A stretch of DNA of 64,000 nt, taken from positions 124,001 to 188,000 of the forward strand of contig CANMCE010000005.1 of assembly GCA_947496235.1 (NCBI GenBank), written 5' to 3'. Below, piece after piece: positions 19,598 to 29,105 of the stretch; positions within the stretch are counted from its first letter, which is position 1; every line of letters begins with the position of its first letter. The DNA is from an uncultured Glaciecola sp. Lineage in GTDB: Bacteria > Pseudomonadota > Gammaproteobacteria > Enterobacterales > Alteromonadaceae. The position numbers and the translations under genes were made by a program. The notes beneath the pieces were generated by a model. That model saw only the letters and a program-made list of their open reading frames with translations, did not search any database and was not told the DNA's origin.

Positions 19598-22500
19598 TGT
19601 CGTTTACAGATTTATTTATTAAGCGCCCGATACTTTCAATTACCTTGAGTATTTTGATTTTATTAGCGGGAATTGCTTCAGTATCGTCGTTGCCTATGCG
19701 CCAATATCCGGCTATGGAAAGTGCCACCATTGTGGTGACAACCAGCTTTCCCGGCGCCTCTCAAGAGGTCATGCAAGGTTTTATTACCTCGCCTATTGCA
19801 CAAGCCGTGGCTACTGCAAGTGGAATAGAATATCTAACTTCTACTTCCACCATGGGCAATAGTGAAATCCGCGCTAAATTGGTGCTCAACGCAGACTCTG
19901 ACAAAGCCTTGACCGAAATTATGTCGCGTGTGCAACAAGTGAAATACCGAATGCCAGAGGGCGCATCGGATCCGCAGATTAATAAGATTACGGATGGCGT
20001 TTCAGCGGTGCAATACGTTAACTTTGCTAGTAACCAACATAGCATTCCTGAAATCACAGATTACATTACCAGAGTGGCTCAACCCTTGATTACTTCTGTT
20101 CCGGGTGTCGCATCTGTGGATATCAATGGCGGTCAAACCTATGCCATGCGCCTTTGGTTAGATCCGTTAAAAATGGCTGCACGCAATGTTACTGCCAGTG
20201 ATTTATCCAATGCATTGCGATCCAATAATGTACAAGCCGCACCTGGTACCTTACGCGATAGCCAGACCATAATGCCGATTACTGCCGCGACAGACTTGCG
20301 TAGCGTGCAGGACTTTAAAGACATGGTGATAAAACGTGAAAACAACAGTTTGGTCAGAATATCGGACATTGCGACCGTAGAGTTAGGCGGTCAAAACAAT
20401 GATACTTCTTTTTTTGGCAGCGGTGAGCGTGTGGCGTCATTGGCAATTACACCCACGCCTGACGGTAATCCGTTAGAGATTGTTGAAGGCGTAAATAACT
20501 TACTTCCACAATTGCAAAACTCAGCACCACCGGGCATTCAAATTAGCAATATTTTTGATACGGCTCGCTTTGTAAATGCGGCCATTGATGAAGTAATGAA
20601 AACCCTTTTAGAAGCTGTACTCATAGTAGTTGTGGTTATCTTCTTATTCTTAGGGACTTTTAGAGCCGTCATTATTCCTATAGTGACGATTCCTTTGTCA
20701 CTGGTTGGGGCTGCGATTTTAATGTCGATGTTTGGCTTTTCCATCAACTTACTTACCTTATTGGCCATGGTCTTAGCCATTGGCTTGGTTGTCGATGATG
20801 CCATAGTGGTTGTGGAGAATATCCACAGGCACATTGAAGAAGGAAAAACTCCCGTACAGTCCGCATTAATTGGCGCCAGAGAAATTGTTTGGCCGGTAAT
20901 TGGCATGACGGTAACACTGGCTGCAGTTTATGCACCTATTGGATTGATGGGCGGTGTGACAGGTGCCCTATTTAAAGAGTTTGCGTTTACTTTGGCATGT
21001 TCGGTTATTGTGTCGGGCGTGGTAGCACTAACGCTATCCCCCATGATGAGTAGCTACATGCTGGATGCAAAAATGTCAGAAGGAAAGCTAGCAAAAATCA
21101 TCGACCGTGCTATGACAGGATTAGCCAATAAATATGGTCGTTTATTAAATACCATTTTGCACGCAAAAGCCGCTGTCATTTTGGTTTGTATCGCCGTACT
21201 TGCGGGCATAGGTGTGTTATTTTCTGGAGTGAATAACGAGCTTGCACCAGGGGAAGACCAAGGCTATGTATTCGTGCAAACAAAATCTCCCCAATATGCC
21301 AGTTTAGAGTACAGCGAACAGGCGGCATTGGACGTTGAATCTGTATTTAGACAACTTCCAGATTATCAAGCGAGTTTCTTTGCAAACGGCTTTGGTGGTC
21401 AGAATAACGGTTTTGGTGGAGTGGTCTTATCTCCATGGAATGAGCGGGAAATGAGTACAAATCAGGTTGAAGGTTTTCTAAATGGTCAATCAAGTAAAAT
21501 TACCGGTGCCTTTGCTACCGCATTTCAACCAGCTCCTTTGCCCGCAGGCAGTGGCGGTTTACCGGTACAGATGATAGTGCGGGCACCTATGGAGTTCTCT
21601 GAACTTTATAACACTATGGAGCAAATAAAAGGTGCAGCTTGGGGCAGTGGATTATTCGCCTTTGTGGATAGCGATCTAGCCTTTGATAGCCCTCAGGCAC
21701 AAATGAGTATTGATGCCACCAAAGCTGGTGAATTGGGTATTAGTATGAATGAGATAGCCCAAACCTTGGCAGTGTTAGTAGGTGAAAACTACATTAATCG
21801 TTTTAACTGGTTTGATCGTTCTTATGATGTGATTACCCAAGTCACCCAAGATCAGCGTAGAACCCCAAAAGACCTAACTGGCTATTATGTTCGCTCACAA
21901 TCTGGTGAATTAATTCCTTTATCGACTGTGGTTGACGTAAAAGTGCAACCTCAGGCGAATCAACTTCCACAGTTTAATCAGATGAATGCGGTGACTTTAT
22001 CTGGTGTTTTATTGCCCGGCGTTACTATGGGGCAAGCTGTGGAGTTCTTACAATCACAACCTCTCCCTCCAGGTGCTCAAATTGATTGGATGTCAGATAG
22101 TCGTCAATTTGTACAAGAAGGTAATAGATTAATTGTTTCCTTTGGATTTGCACTAGTGGTCATATTCTTAGTATTGGCTGCCCAGTACGAAAGCTTTAGA
22201 GATCCCTTGGTGATTTTAGTTACGGTTCCCTTGGCAGTGTGTGGGGCTCTAGTGCCCTTGTGGTTAGGCTATGCCACCATGAATATCTACACCCAAATAG
22301 GTTTGGTTACCTTAATAGGTTTGATATCAAAGCACGGGATTTTGATGGTGTCATTTGCCAATGATATTCAACATCAAGACGAAGTAGGACCTGCGCAAGC
22401 TATATTAAAAGCCGCCATGATCCGTATGCGCCCCATTCTGATGACAACTGCGGCTATGGTTTCTGGCCTAATTCCATTAATGTTTGCCTCTGGAGCTGGC

Positions 22501-22674
22501 GCTGCCAGTCGCTATTCAATCGGAGTAGTGGTGGTCACTGGCTTGTTGGTAGGCACCTTTTTTACTCTATTTGTGCTTCCAACGATTTATACCTTGTTGG
22601 CGAAAGATCATCGTAAAGCAGCCATTTCTGATAGAGAGCGTGAATTTGCAGGTGAGGAGTTAGATCATGCGTAA
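19597..22674 (+). CDS. RND efflux transporter permease
   Basis: 1025 residues, usual for AcrB/MexI-type HAE1 pumps. TM1 starts at residue 9 (PILSITLSILILLAGIASV). TM4 carries the proton-relay acidic pair in LAIGLVVDDAIVVVENIHRH (about 394-413). Two large periplasmic loops and a second set of six helices follow (GLISKHGILMVSFAND). It overlaps the outer-membrane factor gene by 8 bp. Substrates are unknown; SoxR control suggests phenazine-, quinone- or viologen-like compounds. Confidence 0.93.
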   Translation: MSFTDLFIKRPILSITLSILILLAGIASVSSLPMRQYPAMESATIVVTTSFPGASQEVMQGFITSPIAQAVATASGIEYLTSTSTMGNSEIRAKLVLNADSDKALTEIMSRVQQVKYRMPEGASDPQINKITDGVSAVQYVNFASNQHSIPEITDYITRVAQPLITSVPGVASVDINGGQTYAMRLWLDPLKMAARNVTASDLSNALRSNNVQAAPGTLRDSQTIMPITAATDLRSVQDFKDMVIKRENNSLVRISDIATVELGGQNNDTSFFGSGERVASLAITPTPDGNPLEIVEGVNNLLPQLQNSAPPGIQISNIFDTARFVNAAIDEVMKTLLEAVLIVVVVIFLFLGTFRAVIIPIVTIPLSLVGAAILMSMFGFSINLLTLLAMVLAIGLVVDDAIVVVENIHRHIEEGKTPVQSALIGAREIVWPVIGMTVTLAAVYAPIGLMGGVTGALFKEFAFTLACSVIVSGVVALTLSPMMSSYMLDAKMSEGKLAKIIDRAMTGLANKYGRLLNTILHAKAAVILVCIAVLAGIGVLFSGVNNELAPGEDQGYVFVQTKSPQYASLEYSEQAALDVESVFRQLPDYQASFFANGFGGQNNGFGGVVLSPWNEREMSTNQVEGFLNGQSSKITGAFATAFQPAPLPAGSGGLPVQMIVRAPMEFSELYNTMEQIKGAAWGSGLFAFVDSDLAFDSPQAQMSIDATKAGELGISMNEIAQTLAVLVGENYINRFNWFDRSYDVITQVTQDQRRTPKDLTGYYVRSQSGELIPLSTVVDVKVQPQANQLPQFNQMNAVTLSGVLLPGVTMGQAVEFLQSQPLPPGAQIDWMSDSRQFVQEGNRLIVSFGFALVVIFLVLAAQYESFRDPLVILVTVPLAVCGALVPLWLGYATMNIYTQIGLVTLIGLISKHGILMVSFANDIQHQDEVGPAQAILKAAMIRMRPILMTTAAMVSGLIPLMFASGAGAASRYSIGVVVVTGLLVGTFFTLFVLPTIYTLLAKDHRKAAISDREREFAGEELDHA

Positions 22675-24100
22675 TATTGTTTCATTAAAATCAGCGAGCC
22701 AAGCGGTGATAGCAGGGTTGGTTTGCGCTAGCCTTACTGCTTGTTCATTAGCGCCAGAGTATCAAACGCCGGCAGCGCCAATATCGCAGCATTGGTTTTC
22801 AGATGGAGAAGACATTAGCCAACCAGAATCGTCAGCGAAAATAGGTTGGAAGTCGTTTGTCACAGATGAAAATCTCGTTCAACTAATAGAGCTGACGTTG
22901 CAAAATAATCATGATCTTCGACAAGTAATTCTTAATGTAGAAGCTGCTCGAGCACAATATGGTATCCAAGATGCTCAGCGTTTGCCTAATGTCAATTTAG
23001 AAGGCCAAGCTTCTAGACAGGCAACGCCAGATGACTTTTTAGCCCCCGGCATGCCGAATGTGCAAAATCGCTTTCAAGTGGGCGTTGGTTTGGCGTCCTA
23101 TGAATTAGATTTGTTTCAACGAGTCAGCAATCTAAGCCAGGCAGCATTGCACGAATATTTGGCTACAGCTGAGGTCGCACAAAGTTTAAAAACTAGCTTA
23201 ATCGCCGAAGTGATTCAAAGTTATCTCGCTTACAATGGCGCTCAACAACGTTATTTATTAGCTAAGCAAGTAAAAGAATCTCGTGCAACTTCAGAGCAAA
23301 AAATCCGTCAACGATTGGAATTAGGTGCGGCCTCAAAACTTGAGTTACAACAAGCTATTGAACTAAGGCTAAATGCCGCCCTTAGCTTTGAACGAATCAG
23401 CAGAGAAAAGCAACTTGCGTATAACGCGCTTCGATTGTTAGTCGGCGTAAGTGACATAGATCCATTTTTGTCAGATAAACCCCAGTATGAAAATGTGATT
23501 GTACAAGAGTTAACCCCAGGTGCGCCTTCGGATCTACTGCAAAACAGACCTGATATTCGCGCCGCTGAACATCGTTTGATCGGTAGGAATGCCAATATAG
23601 GCGCAGCCAGAGCGGCATTCTTTCCAAGTATTTCATTAACTGGGTTTGTCGGCACTTCAAGCACTGAAATATCCGACCTATTTTCATCCAGTCAGAAAAC
23701 CTGGTCCTTTGCACCACAAATTCGCCTACCTATTTTTGACGGAGGAAGAAACCAAGCTAATTTGGATTTGGCAAATATTCGTAAAGACATCAGTATTGTT
23801 GAGTATGAACAAAATATTCAAACTGCCTTTCGAGAAGTGGCTGATGCCTTGGTGTCAATTGACTCCTTAAAACGAGAAGAGTCTGTACAGCGGGAGTTGT
23901 CTTTATCTAGTGCTGACAGGCTTATTTTATCTTATGCCAGATATCAAAGAGGAGCGGACGATTATCTAAATTATTTGGATACGCAACGGGAAAGCTTCGC
24001 TAACCACATGGCGTTGATTCAGGTAAAAACACAGCGACAAATCGCCTTAGTTTCCTTGTATCGTGCTTTGGGAGGAGGATGGATGGCGCAAGATTCTTAG
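22667..24100 (+). CDS. Outer-membrane efflux lipoprotein (NodT/OprM family)
   Basis: 477 residues. The lipoprotein signal ends in LTACSLAPEY (Cys26) and is followed by two TolC-type coiled-coil repeats. LLQNRPDIRAAEHRLIGRNANIGAARAAFFP is the usual OprM-family signature. It completes the tripartite pump and overlaps the permease gene by 8 bp. No obvious truncation. Confidence 0.92.
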   Translation: MRNIVSLKSASQAVIAGLVCASLTACSLAPEYQTPAAPISQHWFSDGEDISQPESSAKIGWKSFVTDENLVQLIELTLQNNHDLRQVILNVEAARAQYGIQDAQRLPNVNLEGQASRQATPDDFLAPGMPNVQNRFQVGVGLASYELDLFQRVSNLSQAALHEYLATAEVAQSLKTSLIAEVIQSYLAYNGAQQRYLLAKQVKESRATSEQKIRQRLELGAASKLELQQAIELRLNAALSFERISREKQLAYNALRLLVGVSDIDPFLSDKPQYENVIVQELTPGAPSDLLQNRPDIRAAEHRLIGRNANIGAARAAFFPSISLTGFVGTSSTEISDLFSSSQKTWSFAPQIRLPIFDGGRNQANLDLANIRKDISIVEYEQNIQTAFREVADALVSIDSLKREESVQRELSLSSADRLILSYARYQRGADDYLNYLDTQRESFANHMALIQVKTQRQIALVSLYRALGGGWMAQDS

Positions 24101-24221
24101 GAGTATCGCTAATACAAGAGGTTGCAATAATATATGAGCAATAGGAAGTACTGGCGATTTTAGGCGAAAGTTGAGATTATTCCGGCGGACAGTTATCAAC
24201 AGACCAAGAATCAGACGTTCA

Positions 24222-24641
24222 ATGGACAATCAATCACAATATTATTGGCATTCCTACAAAGAGTGTTATGCGGGTTTTCTAAGCGGCGCTACATTCTTGC
24301 TTGTGACTTTTAATAAAATGCTAGCAGGTGATGTAATGGCATCTATAGGCTCAATAATTGGTCTATTACTTTTATTAATCTCTGTTGGCATTTTAGCTCG
24401 TAAGGGCGTTTGGGTAAAAATTGATGAATCCGGTGTTTCATATGTGAATCTGTGGGGCAAAAAATCATTTAAATGGGAAGAAATATCTTTCGCTTATTAC
24501 CGCTCTTTTTATTTTCAAAAGAATGCGTATATAAAAACCGTTGATGGTAAGTCGAGAACTATACCTATTGACAGCAGGCGAGCAAAAGAAATTTCGGACG
24601 TCATTAATAACAGACTCGATCTGTTGAGAGCCGAAAACTAG
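24222..24641 (+). CDS. Small membrane protein with PH-like C-terminal domain, unknown function
   Basis: 139 residues from ATG 24222; a longer frame from 24171 adds 17 basic residues that look non-coding. There are two hydrophobic helices (AGFLSGATFLLVTF and SIGSIIGLLLLLISVGILA), then a strand-rich tail (WVKIDESGVSYVNLWGKKSFKWEEIS) like bacterial PH/YdbT-type domains. It stands alone between the efflux operon and an inverted-repeat unit. I do not recognise a function. Confidence 0.6.
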   Translation: MDNQSQYYWHSYKECYAGFLSGATFLLVTFNKMLAGDVMASIGSIIGLLLLLISVGILARKGVWVKIDESGVSYVNLWGKKSFKWEEISFAYYRSFYFQKNAYIKTVDGKSRTIPIDSRRAKEISDVINNRLDLLRAEN

Positions 24642-24694
24642 TGTACTGAACGGCTCAAGTGTATGTAAGTAACGAAGAATCGTTATTGAGCTAG

Positions 24695-24740
24695 CTACGA
24701 AGAATCGTCATCGTGGCGCAGGCCACGACCCCCTTGGAAC
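24695..24740 (+). repeat. Left arm of a 46-bp inverted repeat with REP-like hairpin
   Basis: This 46-bp arm matches the reverse complement of 24966-25011 at 44 of 46 positions. It contains its own hairpin, CGTGGC-GCAG-GCCACG. A partial extra copy of the ACGAAGAATCGT part lies just to the left (about 24671-24682). Confidence 0.85.
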
Positions 24741-24763
24741 ATAGTGAAATTAATTAAAACCAA

Positions 24764-24952
24764 CACAAAAACAAGCAAGTAGATGGATTTAGCAAAAAGT
24801 ACAACTTGCAAAAGCTCGTGTACTTTGAACAGTTTGTCCTTAAGGAAGATGCAATATTGAGAGAAAAGCGCTTAAAAAACTTGCATAGAGAATGGAAAGA
24901 TAAATTGATCAATACAAAAAAAACAGATTGGAATGATTTGATTGTGAATTAA
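24764..24952 (+). pseudogene. GIY-YIG nuclease remnant (C-terminal two thirds)
   Basis: An open frame of 62 codons ending in TAA reads HKNKQVDGFSKKYNL, then KLVYFEQF, EDAILREKRLKN, and ends WNDLIVN. This is the C-terminal part of small stand-alone GIY-YIG proteins (YhbQ/UPF0213-like). The N-terminal GIY...YIG segment with the catalytic Tyr and Arg is missing and there is no start codon, so it should be inactive. It lies inside a 46-bp inverted repeat. Confidence 0.75.
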
Positions 24953-24965
24953 CAAACTGCATTAA

Positions 24966-25011
24966 GTTCCAAGGAGGTCGTGGCCTGCGCCACGATGACG
25001 ACTCTTCGTAG
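24966..25011 (-). repeat. Right arm of the 46-bp inverted repeat
   Basis: Reverse complement of 24695-24740 with two mismatches. It contains the same CGTGGC/GCCACG hairpin. The arms enclose 225 bp that hold only the GIY-YIG remnant. Confidence 0.85.
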
Positions 25012-25023
25012 TCAAGGGAGCTA

Positions 25024-26352
25024 CTAATTTGAAAATGCTGGCAATTCGAAAATAAAGGTAGCACCCTTATCAAGGATACCGTCAGCGCGAATAAATCCTT
25101 TGTGATTTTTGATAATTTTGGCGCAAATAGCGAGGCCTATACCGGAGCCACTATAATCTGATCTTCCATGAAGACGCTGAAAAATCTCAAATATCTTAGT
25201 TTTGTAAATGTTATCAAAGCCGATACCGTTATCAGTAATAATAATTCGCCAATATTCTTTTGATTCGCCATTAACATCGATTTTGGTTTTGTTTGCTTTA
25301 ATATCAATTACGGGATCGAGGGATTGTTTTGAATATTTCAATGCGTTTGAAATAATGTTTTGAAACAATTGCACCATTTGAGATTCGTTTGCTTTAATGG
25401 TGGGTAGCGTTTCACAATTAATAGTTGCTTTCTTCTCTTTAATACTAATAGACAACAGATCAGTTACAACATCAAATACTGTATTAAGATCAACCTCCTG
25501 AACAATATCATTCCCCCTTGTAGCCCTAGAGAATTTAAGTAGATCGTCTACTAATAAGGACATTCTTTGGGCTGATTGACACATTTTACTGACGAAAGCT
25601 TGTCCAGTTTGGTCTAACTTTTCTGAGTAGTTATTGGCTAATCGATCACCGAATGCGGTAATTTTTCTTAGAGGTTCTTTTAAATCGTGAGACGCAATAT
25701 AGGCAAATTGTTCTAACTCTCGATTAGCCTCTTCAAGTTCATTCTGTTTGGTAATTAACAATTGTTCTTGAAGCTTCATATCTGAAACATCTAAAAATGT
25801 GACTACAATTCCATCTTGGTTTTTAACTGCGTTGATTGAAAACCAGCGATCAAGGTTATCTAAATTGTAGTGTAATACAGTGATAAAGGGATGTCCGGAT
25901 TCAACAACGTTTACATAGTTATCAAATAAGCCAGAATCTTTATTGCCAGGAAATACCGTTAGCATAGTGTTATTTTGCAAAGTGGCTATGTCTTTTCCGG
26001 TGATCACGGCAGCTTTGGTGTTCACTTTCTTAAAAACAAAATCTATTATCTTGTTGTTTTTATCCCGTACGCATGTAAACGCAATAATGCCGTGGGCAGA
26101 ACTTTCAAAAATACTATTTAATAGTTCGGATAACACCTTATTCGTTAGGTTTTCATTGGATAGTTTTCTATTGGTTTCTTCTTTCTCACTGATGTCTCTA
26201 TTTTTTACTGCCAAAGCATGTTCACTTTGTACATTTACACGACGATGCCGCAAAAATAGCAGAGTTGAAAGCGAAATTAGAATAACAAATATTAAGCCGA
26301 TAACTGTCAGCAGGTAGGTTGGAATTGCAACAACATCCGTATTATCAAACAT
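25024..26352 (-). CDS. Membrane PAS sensor histidine kinase
   Basis: 442 residues. One N-terminal helix (LLTVIGLIFVILISLSTLLFL), a short coiled coil, a PAS domain (about 75-190), then HisKA with phospho-His in IASHDLKEPLRKI (about 226-238) and HATPase_c (N box NALKYS, G1 DNGIGFD, G2 GSGIGLAIC). The SHDLKEPL type of H-box is common in phytochrome/PAS kinases. There is no adjacent response regulator, so it is an orphan kinase. Its 3' end abuts the inverted repeat. Confidence 0.88.
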   Translation of the reverse strand: MFDNTDVVAIPTYLLTVIGLIFVILISLSTLLFLRHRRVNVQSEHALAVKNRDISEKEETNRKLSNENLTNKVLSELLNSIFESSAHGIIAFTCVRDKNNKIIDFVFKKVNTKAAVITGKDIATLQNNTMLTVFPGNKDSGLFDNYVNVVESGHPFITVLHYNLDNLDRWFSINAVKNQDGIVVTFLDVSDMKLQEQLLITKQNELEEANRELEQFAYIASHDLKEPLRKITAFGDRLANNYSEKLDQTGQAFVSKMCQSAQRMSLLVDDLLKFSRATRGNDIVQEVDLNTVFDVVTDLLSISIKEKKATINCETLPTIKANESQMVQLFQNIISNALKYSKQSLDPVIDIKANKTKIDVNGESKEYWRIIITDNGIGFDNIYKTKIFEIFQRLHGRSDYSGSGIGLAICAKIIKNHKGFIRADGILDKGATFIFELPAFSN

Positions 26353-26839
26353 GTGTAATGTTTATATCCAAAAGGCTTGTGAACTTTTATAAAATACTCA
26401 CAAAATAGTTAAATGAATCGCTATATTCCACAGAAATAGCGGGATGTTATACCATTATTACAATCTTACATTGTTAGTACGAATATTTTAAATAAACTGG
26501 TTTAATAAAATCTAATTTATACCAAAGAAAGATTTTTATGAAAGAGTTCATAAAAAAAATATTTGGTAGTAACTAGCATCCTAAATTCCTAATTGTATAA
26601 GTATAAATAATGTAAGTGAAAAATTAAATTTTTGTGTACAAAAAATAATCACTTGCAAAAGCGAATTGCCGTGGTAATTTAAAAAATACTATCGAGAAGT
26701 TATTAGAGTAATACTCAAAACGAATGAAGGAAATTTAGACGCCCGTCCTATTTTCCACTATATAAATTGCTCTCCCATGAGGTTTATTAGAATCTCAATA
26801 TAAAAAATATTAAAAACATTAACTTTATGATAGGTGTGC
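26353..26839. other. AT-rich intergenic region, no gene seen
   Basis: 487 bp between the divergent histidine kinase and amine oxidase genes. I see only AT-rich sequence with several possible -10 boxes, and no ORF, hairpin or repeat I would defend. Confidence 0.5.
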
Positions 26840-28396
26840 ATGAAAAAGCTTACGCGTCGTCAATTTCTACAAAAAGCAGCCATCGCTGGTGGTAGCTTAG
26901 CTGTGTACAATTCGTGCTTAGCTTTGGATTTACTCGATACCCATGTAAGACCCAAGCATTTTCAGCTTAGTCCTTCAAATAAACAATCAAAAATAGTGAT
27001 CCTCGGTGGCGGTGTTGCTGGATTAGCAACTGCGTATGAATTAGAGAGAGCTGGCTATGAGTGTATTATACTTGAAGCTTCGCATAGAGTCGGAGGAAGA
27101 AATCTTACATTGCGCCATGGTGATCTTATTGATGAACTTGGGCGCCCCAACTATTGCCAGTTTGAAGACAAACCTAACCTTTATTTCAACGCCGGTCCTG
27201 CTCGTATTCCAGGTCACCACCAAAGAACACTTTATTACTGCAAAGAACTTAAAATACCCTTGCAGGTAAAAGCCAATCAAAACCGGCTTGCCTACTTCCA
27301 CGAAGATGCTAGTTTCAACGGTCAGCCCAAACGTCAAGTGGAATATATAACAGATGCTCGTGGATTTCTCGCAGAGCTGGTGTTCAAAGCCATTAATAAG
27401 AATGTATTTGAAGCTGAACTTACCAAAGAAGATATCGAAAAGCTGCGTCATTTTGCAGGCTTTTATGGTGATTTATCCAAAGATGGAGCATATAAAGGAT
27501 CGCATCGTGCGGGCTCGCAAAGCGACAGAATGCTCACCCATGGTGATCATAATATTCCTCAAAAACTTGAGGCGTTTTTAAACAGTAATTTTTGGCAAGA
27601 TGCCATGAACCATACTGAGTTCTACGACTGGATTGAACCTCTTATGGAACCAAAAGGAGGCATGGACCAAATAGTAAAAGGCTTTGCCAATGCGATAAAA
27701 AGCCCAATCCTAACCAAAGCCCAAGTGCAAAAAATCCAACTCACAAATAATGGAGTCGTAGTTCATTATCAGCACAAAGGGCATATTCACAAAATAAATG
27801 CGGATTACTGCTTCAATAACATCCCAGCGCCTATCTTGGCAGGCATCGATAATAATTTCAGTGAACACTATATGCAGGCGTTGGCCGCGATTAAGCGCAA
27901 AGATTTGTTTAAAATCGGTTTTCAAATGCGCGAACGTTTCTGGGAAAAAGAGGGTATTTATGGCGGCATAAGTTATACCTCACAGAAAAACGCGCAAATA
28001 TGGTATCCCTCCCACGACATAAATTCTGAAAAAGGCGTAGTACTCGGTGCCTATGTTTGGAATCCTCAAGACTGTGAATTCTTTGCTAATTTGAGCCTAA
28101 AAGAACGCTTAGCCTATGCCGCTAATTGCGGTGACAAAGTACACAAAGAATATTCGTCGCATATAGAACAAGGGGTCAGTATTGCGTGGAGTCGGATGAA
28201 TCATTTAATGGGCTGTGGTAATGCATTTGAAGAGCATGATTATGAAAAATACTTCCACACAGTTCAAACCCCTGAAGGCAACCATGTAATGATAGGTGAT
28301 CAAATTAGTTATCATCCTGGCTGGCAGGAGGGCGCGTTCGCTTCGGTAGAAGTGGCATTGATGTCATTTGATAAAAAAATGCAGGTGGGAGGTTAA
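26840..28396 (+). CDS. Tat-exported flavin monoamine oxidase family protein
   Basis: 518 residues from ATG 26840; a GTG six bases upstream is less likely. The N-terminus KLTRRQFLQKAAIAGG is a twin-arginine signal. The FAD-binding Rossmann motif is VILGGGVAGLATAYELERAG, followed by EASHRVGGRNLTLRHGD, and the C-terminal amine-oxidase region holds HPGWQEGAFASVEVAL. It should oxidise an amine to an imine in the periplasm. Directly downstream are a secreted diheme cytochrome c and a secreted RidA, suggesting electron transfer to cytochrome rather than O2. Confidence 0.85.
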   Translation: MKKLTRRQFLQKAAIAGGSLAVYNSCLALDLLDTHVRPKHFQLSPSNKQSKIVILGGGVAGLATAYELERAGYECIILEASHRVGGRNLTLRHGDLIDELGRPNYCQFEDKPNLYFNAGPARIPGHHQRTLYYCKELKIPLQVKANQNRLAYFHEDASFNGQPKRQVEYITDARGFLAELVFKAINKNVFEAELTKEDIEKLRHFAGFYGDLSKDGAYKGSHRAGSQSDRMLTHGDHNIPQKLEAFLNSNFWQDAMNHTEFYDWIEPLMEPKGGMDQIVKGFANAIKSPILTKAQVQKIQLTNNGVVVHYQHKGHIHKINADYCFNNIPAPILAGIDNNFSEHYMQALAAIKRKDLFKIGFQMRERFWEKEGIYGGISYTSQKNAQIWYPSHDINSEKGVVLGAYVWNPQDCEFFANLSLKERLAYAANCGDKVHKEYSSHIEQGVSIAWSRMNHLMGCGNAFEEHDYEKYFHTVQTPEGNHVMIGDQISYHPGWQEGAFASVEVALMSFDKKMQVGG

Positions 28397-28407
28397 GACT
28401 AAAAATT

Positions 28408-29082
28408 ATGAAAAATAAATGTCTGAATATACTCTTTTATTTAATTTTGAGCGCTGTTTTTACCATGAAAGCTAATGCAGAAAGCAAAACTGAAATACAA
28501 CCCATTCCAGAGCAATTGCAGTACTGCACTGTTTGTCATGGCTCCCAGTTTAAAGGTGATTTTGCTACTCAAGCACCTAATCTAACAGGCTTGCCCGCTT
28601 GGTACTTAGCTAAACAATTAAATGCCTTTATGAACAAAGAGCGTGGAGTACATGCAGAGGATGTTTCAGGACACGAAATGCGAGCAGCGGCTGAAGCATT
28701 GACGCCAGAACTCATACAACTGGCAGTTTCAACAATCACTAAATTACCGAACACGACGAAAAAGCCCCTCTCAGATTGGCAACAGATGGTATTTAAACAG
28801 GAAGAGCCGATTGAAATCTCTCTTCAAAATGGTAAAAAACTATTTACGACCTGTGCAAGTTGTCACGGAGAAAACGCACAAGGTAATCAAAGTTTAAATG
28901 CACCGCCCTTGGTTGGTCGCAATAATTGGTATATTGCCAAGCAGTTAAATAACTTTAAGCACGGCATTCGCGGGGATAATCAAAGTGATATTGCAGGTCA
29001 GCAAATGCGAGCTGCCGCCAATGTCTTAACAACAAAACAGGACATTGTTGACGTTGTAAGCTACATTGAACAATTAAAATAA
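28408..29082 (+). CDS. Secreted diheme cytochrome c
   Basis: 224 residues with a signal peptide (ILFYLILSAVFTMKANA) and two cytochrome c domains. The heme sites are CTVCHG (about residue 37) and CASCHG (about 149). Each half repeats the pattern PNLTGLPAWYLAKQLNAF / PPLVGRNNWYIAKQLNNF and ends with axial-Met-containing GHEMRAAAEAL / GQQMRAAANVL. It lies 11 bp after the amine oxidase stop, so it is probably the electron acceptor of that enzyme. Confidence 0.88.
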   Translation: MKNKCLNILFYLILSAVFTMKANAESKTEIQPIPEQLQYCTVCHGSQFKGDFATQAPNLTGLPAWYLAKQLNAFMNKERGVHAEDVSGHEMRAAAEALTPELIQLAVSTITKLPNTTKKPLSDWQQMVFKQEEPIEISLQNGKKLFTTCASCHGENAQGNQSLNAPPLVGRNNWYIAKQLNNFKHGIRGDNQSDIAGQQMRAAANVLTTKQDIVDVVSYIEQLK

Positions 29083-29105
29083 TACCTATCCAAAATGAGA
29101 GAGAT

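Noticed and set aside
26353-26839. Hidden small gene or RNA in the 487-bp AT-rich gap
   Set aside because: No frame has a start, ribosome site and reasonable composition, and no stable hairpin stands out.
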